From contig QULQ01000004.1 in the NCBI GenBank assembly GCA_003490145.1, positions 62,001 through 126,000 on the forward strand: 64,000 nucleotides of DNA. Direction: 5' to 3'. This stretch comes from Lachnospiraceae bacterium OM04-12BH (lineage in GTDB: Bacteria > Bacillota > Clostridia > Lachnospirales > Lachnospiraceae). Shown one piece after another: positions 54,470 to 63,656 of this stretch. The number at the start of each line of letters is the position of its first letter. Position 1 is the first letter of the stretch. The notes beneath the pieces were generated by a model. The model searched no databases. It saw only the letters and a list, made by a program, of their open reading frames with translations, and was not told the DNA's origin. Position numbers and translations under genes: made by a program.

Positions 54470-54714
54470 AATACCTCACATCAGTTCTAAATTCGTTGAA
54501 AAAAGCCAAAAGCAATATTATCATATACTAATAGAGAAAAAAAGCAAGAAAAAAGTAAGAAAGGGCAAGGAAAATGGATTGCTTTTATTGCAAAAATGTT
54601 TTATGAGAACCTCCTGTTCCATATAAAAATTCGTCAGAATCTGATATGATTATAACAGATCAAAAAAAAACAGGGGTAGACAAAAGGACAGATTTAGAGT
54701 AGGAGAAACCCAAT

Positions 54715-55761
54715 ATGAGATATCCGGAATTTCTTAAGAAAAATGGAACGATCGGCTTTGTAGCACCATCCTTTGGCTGCAGCACAGAGCCCTACAGAAC
54801 TGCCTTTAACCATGCACTGGACAAGTGGAAAAAAGAGGGGTATGGAATTGACATAGGACCAAATTGCTATGAAAACAGCGGTGTTGGTATCAGCAATACA
54901 CCTGAGAAGTGTGCAGAAGAGCTGACAGAGTGGTATTGCAGGAAGGAAAATGATATTCTGATCTCCTGCGGCGGTGGGGAACTGATGTGTGAAGTGCTTC
55001 CCTTTGTGGATTTTGAAAGAATCCGAAAGGCAGATCCCAAGTGGTATCTTGGATATTCAGACAATACCAATATGACCTATCTTCTGACAACGCTCTGCGA
55101 CACGGCGGCTGTTTATGGACCCTGCGCAGCTTCCTTTGGCATGGAGCCGCCACATCCGTCCATAAAAGACACCTTCGCCCTGCTCAGGGGAAAAAAGCTT
55201 TCATTTGAAAGCTATGAGCTGTATGAGAAGGAAAGCCTGAAATCAGAAGAAAACCCGCTGGCACCCTACAACTGTACGGAACCGGTCAGATCACGGTTCT
55301 TTGTACCGGACAGTAAAGGAAAGCTTAAGGAGAGCAGTAAGGTAAAGCTGCAGGGAAGACTTCTTGGCGGCTGTCTTGACTGTCTTGCCAATTTATCCGG
55401 AACAGAATTTGACAGGACCAGGGAATTTTGTGAAGCCTACAGGGAGGATGGGATACTCTGGTTCCTGGAAGCCTGTGACCTTAACGTATTTTCCATAAGA
55501 AGGGCGCTGTTCCAGCTGAAGCATACAGGGTGGTTTGCCCATACGGCAGGCTTTGTTTTTGGCAGATCACTGAACGGAGGAGCTATGATGGATCTGGATG
55601 AAGCAGGGGCGGTTCTTCCGGTTCTGGAAGAATACAGGGTTCCTGTGATACTGGATGCCGACTTTGGTCATTTACCGCCGGCAATTCCCTTAATCTGTGG
55701 AAGTATGGCAGAGATCGGGGGAATAAGTGGAAAAATAACGATATCCATGAGCCTTTGCTGA
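54715..55761 (+). CDS. S66-family peptidase (LD-carboxypeptidase/MccF-like)
   Basis: The 348-residue product belongs to the S66 serine peptidases, which include peptidoglycan LD-carboxypeptidases and microcin C immunity proteins. Visible features are the start IGFVAPSFGC, the oxyanion-type SCGGGELMCEVLP, and the nucleophile Ser115 in LGYSDNT. The catalytic Glu/His pair is expected in the C-terminal part (LEACDLN, ADFGHLPP). No signal peptide is present, favouring a cytoplasmic role in muropeptide recycling or self-protection. GTAGGAGA precedes ATG 54715. Confidence 0.85.
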   Translation: MRYPEFLKKNGTIGFVAPSFGCSTEPYRTAFNHALDKWKKEGYGIDIGPNCYENSGVGISNTPEKCAEELTEWYCRKENDILISCGGGELMCEVLPFVDFERIRKADPKWYLGYSDNTNMTYLLTTLCDTAAVYGPCAASFGMEPPHPSIKDTFALLRGKKLSFESYELYEKESLKSEENPLAPYNCTEPVRSRFFVPDSKGKLKESSKVKLQGRLLGGCLDCLANLSGTEFDRTREFCEAYREDGILWFLEACDLNVFSIRRALFQLKHTGWFAHTAGFVFGRSLNGGAMMDLDEAGAVLPVLEEYRVPVILDADFGHLPPAIPLICGSMAEIGGISGKITISMSLC

Positions 55762-55783
55762 AAATCCATGCGATAAATGACAG

Positions 55784-55812
55784 TTGAAGAGAGGTTTTCT
55801 GTTCCTTATAAT
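55784..55812 (+). promoter_or_regulatory. Predicted promoter of the Spo0A-type gene
   Basis: TTGAAG (55784-55789) and TATAAT (55807-55812) are 17 bp apart. A second extended -10, TGTTATAAT at 55830-55838, lies closer to the gene. Confidence 0.65.
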
Positions 55813-55852
55813 GGATTCGTAAAAGGATTTGTTATAATATGGAGGAATTAGG

Positions 55853-56377
55853 ATGGAACAGCTAAATTTTGCTTCTGTTAAGGATACCGATAAGGTATAT
55901 CGTATCCTGGGTGATCTGATCAATGCAAACCGGGAATTCCAGATCATGATCACAGTACCAAGAGACGGAAAAAATGTTATAACGGAGGAGAAGCCGCAGG
56001 AAAAGGAGCCAGGGATGATACATCAGAGAAATCTGGAGAAGGATGTTACGGACATGATCCATGAGATCGGTGTACCGGCGCATATTAAAGGATATCAGTA
56101 TTTAAGGGAGGCAATCATCATGTCGGTGGAGGATGCAGACATGGTAGGCTCCATTACCAAAGTACTGTATCCGACGATTGCCGCCAGATACCAGACTACT
56201 GCAAGCAGAGTGGAGAGGGCGATCAGACATGCAATAGAGGTAGCCTGGAACCGTGGAAAAATGGAAACACTGGATTCTCTGTTTGGTTATACGATCAACA
56301 ATGGTAAGGGAAAACCCACGAACTCAGAGTTTATTGCCCTGATCGCAGATACCATACGTCTGCTCTACAAGGACTGA
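55853..56377 (+). CDS. Receiver-less Spo0A C-terminal-domain protein
   Basis: The 174-residue product lacks the phospho-receiver of Spo0A. Residues 1-60 are a short, unrecognised segment with [20 protein letters not shown]. Residues 65-174 match the Spo0A DNA-binding effector domain: [47 protein letters not shown] and [17 protein letters not shown]. The recognition helix region is intact, so it should bind Spo0A-type boxes without phosphorylation control. GGAGGAA precedes ATG 55853. It could modulate sporulation or compete with Spo0A; neighbours glgA and SpoVB-like genes fit a stationary-phase setting, but this is inference. Confidence 0.85.
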   Translation: MEQLNFASVKDTDKVYRILGDLINANREFQIMITVPRDGKNVITEEKPQEKEPGMIHQRNLEKDVTDMIHEIGVPAHIKGYQYLREAIIMSVEDADMVGSITKVLYPTIAARYQTTASRVERAIRHAIEVAWNRGKMETLDSLFGYTINNGKGKPTNSEFIALIADTIRLLYKD

Positions 56378-56381
56378 TCCC

Positions 56382-56405
56382 AAAAGCTTTTTCAGGGGCT
56401 TTTTC
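56382..56405 (+). terminator. Terminator after the Spo0A-type gene
   Basis: AAAAGC (56382-56387) pairs with GCTTTT (56399-56404). The stem is short but is followed by T. Confidence 0.5.
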
Positions 56406-56476
56406 CAAATTATCTCTTTTATTCAACCGTAGAATGCGGTATACTGGATTTTAAGAATAATGTTGGAGGGCTTGTG

Positions 56477-57922
56477 ATGAAAAAAATACTTTTTGTCGCA
56501 TCAGAGGGTGTACCATTTATTAAAACAGGGGGACTGGCAGATGTAGTGGGCTCTCTCCCCAAGTGTATTGATAAGGAATATTTTGATGTCAGGGTGATCC
56601 TTCCCAAATATACCTGTATGAAGCAGGAGATGAAGGATAAGCTCAGCTATGTTACGCATTTCTATATGGACTTCCATTGGAAAAATGAATATGTTGGAGT
56701 GCTGTATGCAGAGGTAGATGGCGTCAAATATTATTTTATTGACAATGAGATGTTTTTTAATGGCTTTAAGCCATACAGTGATAATGCATTATTTGAAATA
56801 GAGAAATTTGCTTTTTTTTCCAAGGCAGCGCTTTCTATTCTTCCGGTGATCGATTTCAGGCCGGATGTGATCCACTGCCATGACTGGCAGACAGGATTGA
56901 TTCCCGTATATCTGAAGGAGCGTTTCCAGGGGAGTGATTTCTACAGAGGGATCAAATCGGTTATGACCATACATAACCTGAAATTCCAGGGGAAATGGGG
57001 GATCAGGGAGGTACAGGATATTACCGGACTGCCTGATTATTACTTTACTGCTGATAAACTTGAGGCCTATAAGGATGCCAATCTGTTAAAGGGAGGGATC
57101 GTATTCGCAGATGCGATCACAACCGTAAGCGCCACATATGCAGAAGAGATCAAGACAGCCTTTTATGGTGAGGGACTGGATGGTCTTCTAAGAGCCAGAA
57201 GTAAAGATCTGCGTGGTATTGTGAACGGTATCGATACAGATGTATTCAATCCGGAAACAGATAAAAACATAGAGTTTAATTATAATGCCATGAATTTCCG
57301 CAAAGAGAAGATCAGGAATAAGCGTGCCCTTCAGGCAGAGCTTGGTCTTGAACAGGATGACAAGAAGTTTATGATCGGTATTGTTTCAAGACTGACAGAT
57401 CAGAAGGGTTTTGATTTGATCTCCTATGTGATGGATGAGCTTTGTCAGAGTAATGTCCAGATCGTTGTGCTTGGAACAGGAGAAGAACGGTATGAGAATA
57501 TGTTCCGTCACTTCGACTGGAAATACAACAATAAGGTATCTGCCAATATTTATTATTCAGATGCCCTTTCACACAAGATCTATGCAGCCAGTGATGCGTT
57601 CCTGATGCCGTCTTTATTTGAGCCGTGTGGACTCAGCCAGCTTATGAGCCTGCGCTATGGAACTGTCCCTATCGTGAGAGAGACAGGAGGACTTAAGGAT
57701 ACGGTTGAGCCTTACAATGAATATGAAAGCACAGGAACCGGTTTTTCCTTTACCAATTACAATGCACATGAGATGCTTGGAACAATTTATTATGCAGAGA
57801 AGATCTATTATGAAAAGAAGCGTGAGTGGAACAAGATCGTAGACCGTGCCATGGCAGCAGATTTCTCCTGGAATGTATCAGCAAAGAAATATCAGGAGAT
57901 GTATGACTGGCTGATCGGATAA
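56477..57922 (+). CDS. glgA: Glycogen synthase GlgA
   Basis: GlgA extends alpha-1,4-glucan from ADP-glucose. The 481-residue GT5 enzyme has the N-terminal ADP-glucose loop KTGGLADV (residues 16-23), the HCHDWQTGLIPVYL stretch, the second-domain MIGIVSRLTDQKGFD, and the C-terminal catalytic MPSLFEPCGLSQLMS. GTG 56474 and ATG 56477 are both in frame. I chose ATG because GGAGGG at 56464-56469 suits it. Other glycogen genes are not in the window. Confidence 0.94.
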   Translation: MKKILFVASEGVPFIKTGGLADVVGSLPKCIDKEYFDVRVILPKYTCMKQEMKDKLSYVTHFYMDFHWKNEYVGVLYAEVDGVKYYFIDNEMFFNGFKPYSDNALFEIEKFAFFSKAALSILPVIDFRPDVIHCHDWQTGLIPVYLKERFQGSDFYRGIKSVMTIHNLKFQGKWGIREVQDITGLPDYYFTADKLEAYKDANLLKGGIVFADAITTVSATYAEEIKTAFYGEGLDGLLRARSKDLRGIVNGIDTDVFNPETDKNIEFNYNAMNFRKEKIRNKRALQAELGLEQDDKKFMIGIVSRLTDQKGFDLISYVMDELCQSNVQIVVLGTGEERYENMFRHFDWKYNNKVSANIYYSDALSHKIYAASDAFLMPSLFEPCGLSQLMSLRYGTVPIVRETGGLKDTVEPYNEYESTGTGFSFTNYNAHEMLGTIYYAEKIYYEKKREWNKIVDRAMAADFSWNVSAKKYQEMYDWLIG

Positions 57923-57975
57923 AGCAGAAAACCTGTAAAACAGATGATCACAGCATAAGACTTGGAGAACAGGTT

Positions 57976-59616
57976 ATGCCAAATAAAAAACAGAGTCAGG
58001 GATTGATTATGCAGGCGGGTATCCTTGCCGCTGCAGGAATTATCGTTCGTATCATCGGGCTGTTGTACAACAGCCCGATGACAGCGATCCTTGGAGATGA
58101 AGGAATCGGGTACTATAATACGGCTTACTATGCGTATACCATTGTCCTTCTGATCTCATCCTACAGTATTCCTTCGGCAATATCCAAGGTGATCGCCCAG
58201 AAGCTTGCAGTAAAAGAATATCGGAATGCACACCGCATTTTTCAGTGTGCATTTATTTATGTGCTGGTAGTCGGTAGTGTTGCCAGCTTATTTGTATTTT
58301 TCGGAGCAGGTCTGCTTGTGCAGATCGAGGCAGCGATACCGGCACTGCGGGTACTGGCGCCTACCATATTCCTGAGTGGTATTCTTGGTGTGCTCCGTGG
58401 GTATTTCCAGGCACATAAAAGTATGGTTCAGACTTCTGTATCACAGATCGTGGAACAGATCCTGAATGCAGTTTTCAGTATCCTTATGGCATATCTTCTC
58501 CTGCAGGCAGCGGGAGGGACACAAAGTGAAAATGGTCTTGCCTATGGAGCAGCAGGCGGTGCGATCGGTACAGGCATAGGTGTGCTTGCAGCTCTTTTAT
58601 TTATGGTATGGCTTTACCTTGTGAATAGACCGTTTCTCAAAAGAAGGATACTTCATGATACCGGGCATAAAGAGGAATCCTATCAGGAAATTTTCAAAAT
58701 GATCATTATGGTGGTGACACCTTTTATTCTGAGTACCTTTATTTATAATGCCAATACCTTTATCAATCAGACGCTTTATCAGAAGCTGATGATGGATCTG
58801 CATGGTCTGACAGATGCCGGGGTTGCGGCTCATACAGGTATCGTTGGTAAGGCAGTAAAGGTTTCTAACATCCCCATAGCACTGTCCTCAGCCATGGCAT
58901 CTGCACTGATTCCCGGTATTTCCGGAGAATATGCGAAAAAGAATCTGAAAGAGACAAGAAATCAGGTTGCCAGGGCAGTCAAGGCAACCATGCTGATCTC
59001 GATTCCGGCAGCAGTAGGAATGGGCGTACTGGCAAAGCCAGTCATGCTGGTTCTGTATCCCCAGAAAGCCTCGATCGATCTGTCCTCGTCTCTGCTTATG
59101 GTACTGTCAGTCAGTGTGATCTTCTATGCGGTCTCCACACTTTCCAATGCGGTGCTGCAGTCGATCGGAAGACTGAACAGTCCGGTGATCAATGCGGCCA
59201 TTGCACTGGTGCTTCAGACAGCAGGGCTTGCAGCCATGATCATTTTTCTGGATGAGAGCTATGGACCGTATTATTATGCGGTAACGATCATCCTGTACGC
59301 TTTTCTGATGTGTGTCCTGAATGGAGCGGCATTAAGGAAGCATCTGCGTTATAAGCAGGAGATAGGGAGGACATTTGTAAGGCCGGTTCTTGCCTCTGCT
59401 GTGATGGGAGCAGCAGCATTTTTTATATATCAGGGGATATACCTGCTCCTGCACAGCAATCTGGTTTCCCTGTTTGTGGCAGTTGTACTGGCAGCAGCGA
59501 TTTACTTTGTTATGATCCTGTTATTAGGTGCAGTGACAGAGGATGAGATGAAAATGCTGCCCAAAGGTTACCTGCTTGTGAAGATTGCCAGAAAAACGAG
59601 ACTGCTGAGAAGCTGA
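57976..59616 (+). CDS. SpoVB/MurJ-type polysaccharide flippase
   Basis: The 546-residue membrane protein of the MVF/MOP superfamily has about fourteen hydrophobic segments and starts with IIVRIIGLLYNSPMTAILG. It resembles SpoVB and related Firmicute flippases that move lipid-linked peptidoglycan or polysaccharide precursors. In a spore former a cortex-related role is likely, but paralogues with cell-wall roles exist. GGAGAACAGG precedes ATG 57976. It is separated from the convergent rqcH by a strong bidirectional terminator. Confidence 0.82.
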   Translation: MPNKKQSQGLIMQAGILAAAGIIVRIIGLLYNSPMTAILGDEGIGYYNTAYYAYTIVLLISSYSIPSAISKVIAQKLAVKEYRNAHRIFQCAFIYVLVVGSVASLFVFFGAGLLVQIEAAIPALRVLAPTIFLSGILGVLRGYFQAHKSMVQTSVSQIVEQILNAVFSILMAYLLLQAAGGTQSENGLAYGAAGGAIGTGIGVLAALLFMVWLYLVNRPFLKRRILHDTGHKEESYQEIFKMIIMVVTPFILSTFIYNANTFINQTLYQKLMMDLHGLTDAGVAAHTGIVGKAVKVSNIPIALSSAMASALIPGISGEYAKKNLKETRNQVARAVKATMLISIPAAVGMGVLAKPVMLVLYPQKASIDLSSSLLMVLSVSVIFYAVSTLSNAVLQSIGRLNSPVINAAIALVLQTAGLAAMIIFLDESYGPYYYAVTIILYAFLMCVLNGAALRKHLRYKQEIGRTFVRPVLASAVMGAAAFFIYQGIYLLLHSNLVSLFVAVVLAAAIYFVMILLLGAVTEDEMKMLPKGYLLVKIARKTRLLRS

Positions 59617-59639
59617 AAGACAGAGAGAAGAGAAAAACA

Positions 59640-59665
59640 GAGGGCAGACATTTGGGTCTGCCCTC
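59640..59665. terminator. Bidirectional terminator between the SpoVB-like gene and rqcH
   Basis: GAGGGCAGAC (59640-59649) pairs perfectly with GTCTGCCCTC (59656-59665). The plus strand continues GTTTGTATT and the minus strand continues TGTTTTTC, so it serves both convergent genes. Confidence 0.85.
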
Positions 59666-59672
59666 GTTTGTA

Positions 59673-61427
59673 TTAGTCTGCCTTACGGATACTGGAAATG
59701 TCCGTATCGATCATCATGGAATAGTTGGTATAGTACACTACGAAGCCGGGCTTGCTGCCACCGGGCTTTTTTACATTCTTCTTCTGCAGATAGTCCACTT
59801 CCAGCTTCTGCTGCTCACGGCCGCTGGAGTAGTAGGCCGCCAGTCTGGCAGCTTCTTCAAAGGCGGCATCGGATGGTGTTTTGTTTCCACACTTCAGGAC
59901 AACATGTGAACCAGGTATGCCTTTTGCATGGAACCACCAGTCGTTGCCGGCTGCCAGAGAAAAGGTGATCTCATCATTCTGATAATTATTTTTCCCCACG
60001 TAAATATCATCCCCGTCACAGCTGATATAGTGGAAGGGTACGCTTTTGAAAGAAATTTTTTTCTGCTTTCCCTTCCGGCGGATATAGCCGCTTTCAATCA
60101 GTTCTTCTTTGATCTGTACAAGATCCTCTTCCTGCAGGGCGATCGAAAGAGAGGTCTGCACAGACTGAAGATGGGTGATCTCATCCTGTACCTCTTTTGT
60201 GAGGGCAGTAAGCGCTTCAAAGGTACGCTTCAGTTTATTATACTTCTCGAAATATTTCTTGGCATTTTCAGAGGTGGAAAGCTGAGACTCCAGAGGGATC
60301 GTGATCATTTCCCCGGTATAATAATTCAGAGCTTCCATGGAGGAGGCACCGGGCTCAACACCATAGCCATAGGTATTTAAAAGCTCCCCATAGATTCTGT
60401 ATTTCTCACGCTTCTCTGTATCCTTAAGCTGTCTGACCTGCAGATCATATTTCTTGATATTGCGCTCCAGGGCAGTCTGGACGATCCGTCTGAGGTCAGA
60501 GGATTTCTGGCGGATCCGGGAGATCTGGTTTTTCTGGGCATAGTACAGCTCCAGCACCTCTGAAATGGAAGAAAAGTGTCTGCAGTTTTCTTCCGGCCAG
60601 GAGGAAAGGGTGATTGCGGAAAATTCTACGGGTTTTCCAGTTTCATAAATGATAACAGGGGAAAAACACCCCTGTTTTACATTGTCCATGACTGCGGAAA
60701 AAGAACGGTACAGACCAGAGAGCAGATCAGCTCCGTCTGGGCTTTCTGCAAAAACAGCCGAAGAGCAGTCCGCATCCAGATGGGCTGCGTGGCAGATTTC
60801 CTGTGAGATCACAGGGGAAAGACCGGTATAGGAGGTATAAAGAGCCTTATAAATGGGCTGCGCTTTTCCAGCGATCAGGGCTTTAAAGGAAGCTTCATCT
60901 GCAAGGAGGGGATCCTGCTTCTGGTCAGCACCCGGGATAAAATAGTCTCTTCCGGGCAGAACCTCACGGACAGAGCTGACCATACCGGAGATATGCTTGA
61001 TGCTGTCTATGATCTTATTTTCATCACTCAGGAAAATAATGTTGCTGTGCTTGCCCATGATTTCAATGGCAAGTATCTTTTTGCAAAGATCGCCCATTTC
61101 GTCCAGATGCTCAATGTGAAGCTGGATGATGCGTTCAAGACCGGGCTGTGTAATATCTGTGATCCGGCCATTCTGCAGATGCTTACGAAGCAGCATGCAG
61201 AAGCCAGGGGCTGTCATGGGAGCCTGTTTATTACTGCCTGTCAGATAAACGAGAGGAAGGGAAGCTTCTGCTGAAAGGAACAGCCGTTTCTGGCCTCCGT
61301 CAGCAGTTTTTATCGTAAGAAGCAGCTCATCCTTTTCCGGCTGGGCAATCTTATAGATCCTTCCGGCCAGGAGATTGTCCTTTAATTCTTTTACTACGGC
61401 TGCTACCGTAATTCCATCAAATGCCAT
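59673..61427 (-). CDS. rqcH: RqcH/NFACT-family ribosome quality control protein (FbpA type)
   Basis: The 584-residue protein starts MAFDGITVAAVVKELKDNL, the standard NFACT-N beginning. It has the coiled-coil middle (about 290-440, with RQLKDTEKREKYRIYGELL) and the NFACT-R domain (WWFHAKGIPGSHVVLK). In bacteria RqcH binds stalled 50S subunits and adds alanine tails that target nascent chains for decay. Homologues were first named fibronectin-binding proteins. An ATP-independent role is expected; all three domains are present and the length is normal. Confidence 0.93.
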   Translation of the reverse strand: MAFDGITVAAVVKELKDNLLAGRIYKIAQPEKDELLLTIKTADGGQKRLFLSAEASLPLVYLTGSNKQAPMTAPGFCMLLRKHLQNGRITDITQPGLERIIQLHIEHLDEMGDLCKKILAIEIMGKHSNIIFLSDENKIIDSIKHISGMVSSVREVLPGRDYFIPGADQKQDPLLADEASFKALIAGKAQPIYKALYTSYTGLSPVISQEICHAAHLDADCSSAVFAESPDGADLLSGLYRSFSAVMDNVKQGCFSPVIIYETGKPVEFSAITLSSWPEENCRHFSSISEVLELYYAQKNQISRIRQKSSDLRRIVQTALERNIKKYDLQVRQLKDTEKREKYRIYGELLNTYGYGVEPGASSMEALNYYTGEMITIPLESQLSTSENAKKYFEKYNKLKRTFEALTALTKEVQDEITHLQSVQTSLSIALQEEDLVQIKEELIESGYIRRKGKQKKISFKSVPFHYISCDGDDIYVGKNNYQNDEITFSLAAGNDWWFHAKGIPGSHVVLKCGNKTPSDAAFEEAARLAAYYSSGREQQKLEVDYLQKKNVKKPGGSKPGFVVYYTNYSMMIDTDISSIRKAD

Positions 61428-61449
61428 ATTGTAATCTCACTTTCTTTCC

Positions 61450-61466
61450 GGCAGCCTCCGGCTGCC
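61450..61466. repeat. GC-rich hairpin in the rqcH leader
   Basis: GGCAGCC (61450-61456) pairs with GGCTGCC (61460-61466) around TCC. It lies about 23 bp upstream of the rqcH start on the minus strand, so it may sit in the 5' leader. Confidence 0.5.
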
Positions 61467-61485
61467 TTTCCTTAGTATAGCGCAC

Positions 61486-61514
61486 TTGACGTTTTTCTGT
61501 CTATATCCTATAAT
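61486..61514 (+). promoter_or_regulatory. Strong predicted promoter of the yicC-remA-gmk-rpoZ operon
   Basis: TTGACG (61486-61491) and TATAAT (61509-61514) are 17 bp apart, one mismatch from full consensus. Confidence 0.8.
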
Positions 61515-61565
61515 ACTATGGAATACGCAGAAATTATTTTCGGGTAGGATACAAAGGAGAAAAGC

Positions 61566-62444
61566 ATGATTAAGAGCATGACAGGCTTCGGCAGATGTGA
61601 GATTGCAGAAGCTGACCGTAAGATTACGGTAGAAATGAAATCAGTCAATCACAGATATCTGGATGTCACCATCAAAATGCCTAAGAAGCTGAACTTCTTT
61701 GAAGCAGCGATCCGGACAGAGCTGAAGAATTACATGCAGAGGGGCAAGGTAGATCTTTTTATCACCTATGAAGATTTTACAGAGTCAAATGTCTGTGTGA
61801 AGTACAATAAGGAACTGGCTGCGGAATATATGCAGTATTTTGACAGAATGGCTGAGGATTTTTCTCTGGATAATGATATCCGGGTATCCACACTGGCAAG
61901 ATTCCCCGAGATCCTGACGATGGAAGAGCAGACTGTGGATGAAGAGCAGCTCTGGAAGCTTCTGGATAAAGCACTGAAGGGTGCCGCAGAGAACTTTGTG
62001 GAGACCAGGATCAGGGAAGGGGAAAACCTCCGGAATGATCTGATAGCAAAGCTGGAAGGAATGCTTGCGCATGTGGATTTCATCACAGAGCGTTCTCCGG
62101 AGATCATCGAAGAGTACAAGGAGAAGCTTACGAAGAAGGTAGAGGAGCTTCTTTCTGATAAGCAGGTGGATGAAAGCAGACTTCTTATGGAAGTGACGAT
62201 TTTTGCTGACAAGGTATGTGTAGATGAAGAACTGGTGCGGCTCCGTAGCCACATCACAGCTACAAGGGATGCACTGCTTGCAGGTGGAAGCATCGGAAGA
62301 AAGCTGGATTTCATCGCACAGGAAATGAACCGTGAGGCGAATACGATCCTGTCAAAGTCAAGTGATCTTGAGATCTCAAACCGTGCGATTGAACTGAAAA
62401 CAGAGATCGAGAAGGTAAGAGAGCAGATCCAGAATATTGAATAG
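61566..62444 (+). CDS. yicC: YicC-family endoribonuclease
   Basis: The 292-residue product begins [12 protein letters not shown] and ends with the conserved [18 protein letters not shown] and [20 protein letters not shown]. Members of this family (formerly DUF1732) act as metal-dependent endoribonucleases in Bacillus and E. coli. GGAGAAAAGC precedes ATG 61566. It heads a conserved Firmicute gene run yicC-remA-gmk-rpoZ. The protein is full length. Confidence 0.92.
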   Translation: MIKSMTGFGRCEIAEADRKITVEMKSVNHRYLDVTIKMPKKLNFFEAAIRTELKNYMQRGKVDLFITYEDFTESNVCVKYNKELAAEYMQYFDRMAEDFSLDNDIRVSTLARFPEILTMEEQTVDEEQLWKLLDKALKGAAENFVETRIREGENLRNDLIAKLEGMLAHVDFITERSPEIIEEYKEKLTKKVEELLSDKQVDESRLLMEVTIFADKVCVDEELVRLRSHITATRDALLAGGSIGRKLDFIAQEMNREANTILSKSSDLEISNRAIELKTEIEKVREQIQNIE

Positions 62445-62455
62445 AAGGTTTTGAT

Positions 62456-62719
62456 GTGAACAAATTAATCCATATCGGCTTTGGAAATATTGTAAATGCC
62501 GGAAAGATCATTGCGATAGTCAGTCCTGATTCGGCACCTGTCAAGCGTATGGTACAGAAGGCCAGGGAAGAGGGCAATGCCATCGATGCGACACAGGGAA
62601 GAAGGACAAAGGCAGTCCTGGTGATGGAAAACAGCCAGCTTGTGCTTTCGGCACTGCTTCCGGAAACCATTGCCCAGAGGGCACAGATGGAGAGTAAAGA
62701 TGAAAACGAAACAGCATAA
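62456..62719 (+). CDS. remA: RemA-family regulator (DUF370)
   Basis: The 87-residue product matches Rem[21 protein letters not shown], then [13 protein letters not shown] and [15 protein letters not shown]. In Bacillus subtilis RemA is a DNA-binding ring protein that activates biofilm matrix and osmoprotection genes. It starts at GTG 62456, 11 bp after yicC, without a strong ribosome binding site. Its 3' end overlaps the gmk start by 20 bp. Function in this organism is inferred from the family. Confidence 0.92.
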   Translation: MNKLIHIGFGNIVNAGKIIAIVSPDSAPVKRMVQKAREEGNAIDATQGRRTKAVLVMENSQLVLSALLPETIAQRAQMESKDENETA

Positions 62720-63335
62720 AGGAATTCTGATCGTTGTTTCCGGATTTTCCGGGGCAGGCAAGGGAACATTGATGAAGCGGCTTGTCAGTGATTATGACAA
62801 TTATGCCTTATCTGTTTCCATGACAACGAGACAGCCAAGAACAGGTGAAGTAGATGGAAGGGAGTATTTCTTTTCCACGAAAGAGGAATTTGAAAAGAAA
62901 ATAGAAGAAGAGGGACTTGTGGAATATGCCTGCTACTGTGGCAACTACTACGGAACCCCGAGAGAGTATGTGGAGAAGAAGCTGGAAGAGGGGCAGGATG
63001 TGATCCTGGAGATCGAGATCCAGGGAGCCCTCAAGATCAAACAGAAGTTTCCCACAGCCCTGCTGCTGTTTGTGATGCCGCCGAGTGCAGCGGAGCTGAA
63101 GCGCCGGCTTGTAGGACGCGGTACAGAAACAGAGGATGTTATCGAAAAGAGGCTTAAGAGAGCCACAGAAGAGGCAGAGGGAATCGAGAATTACGATTAT
63201 ATCGTGATCAATGATAACCTGGAAGAATGTGTGAGGGAAATGCACGGCCTGATCATGGCGGCACATGAAACACCGGCACGAAATCAGGAATTTATCAATA
63301 AAGTAAGAAAGGAGCTGGAAGCTTTCACAGAATAG
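62700..63335 (+). CDS. gmk: Guanylate kinase
   Basis: Gmk phosphorylates GMP to GDP with ATP. The 211-residue product has the P-loop [10 protein letters not shown] (residues 14-23), the GMP-binding [19 protein letters not shown] and the lid region [16 protein letters not shown]. The frame is open to 62640 within remA. ATG 62700 is preceded by GGAG at 62689-62692 and gives the typical start. It follows remA as in most clostridia. Confidence 0.95.
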   Translation: MKTKQHKGILIVVSGFSGAGKGTLMKRLVSDYDNYALSVSMTTRQPRTGEVDGREYFFSTKEEFEKKIEEEGLVEYACYCGNYYGTPREYVEKKLEEGQDVILEIEIQGALKIKQKFPTALLLFVMPPSAAELKRRLVGRGTETEDVIEKRLKRATEEAEGIENYDYIVINDNLEECVREMHGLIMAAHETPARNQEFINKVRKELEAFTE

Positions 63336-63357
63336 GCTTTCAGGGAAGGAGAAAATT

Positions 63358-63591
63358 ATGTTACATCCGTCTTATTCAGATTTAATGAAGGTAGTAAACA
63401 GTGAGGTTGAGCCTGGAGAGGCTCCCGTAGTTAACAGCCGCTATTCCATCGTTATGGCAACATCCAAGCGTGCCAGACAGATCATTGGAGGAGATGAGCC
63501 GCTTGTGAATGCAAAGGACAGCAAGCCTTTATCCATTGCGGTAGAGGAGCTGAATCAGGGCAAGATCAAGATTCTTGCAGATGAAGACTAA
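63358..63591 (+). CDS. rpoZ: DNA-directed RNA polymerase omega subunit
   Basis: The 77-residue product begins MLHPSYSDLMKVVN and contains NSRYSIVMATSKRARQII, the conserved core of the omega subunit that assists beta-prime folding. GAAGGAGAAA precedes ATG 63358, 22 bp after gmk. A hairpin follows before rimO. Confidence 0.94.
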   Translation: MLHPSYSDLMKVVNSEVEPGEAPVVNSRYSIVMATSKRARQIIGGDEPLVNAKDSKPLSIAVEELNQGKIKILADED

Positions 63592-63601
63592 AGAATCAAT
63601 G

Positions 63602-63624
63602 GCGGCCGGCAAAAGGGCCGCTGT
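63602..63624 (+). terminator. Short GC hairpin between rpoZ and rimO
   Basis: GCGGCC (63602-63607) pairs with GGCCGC (63616-63621), followed by TGTTTC. The weak T tract suggests a partial terminator or a processing site. Confidence 0.5.
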
Positions 63625-63656
63625 TTCACTATTAGAGAGCAGGGAAGGACAAAGGC

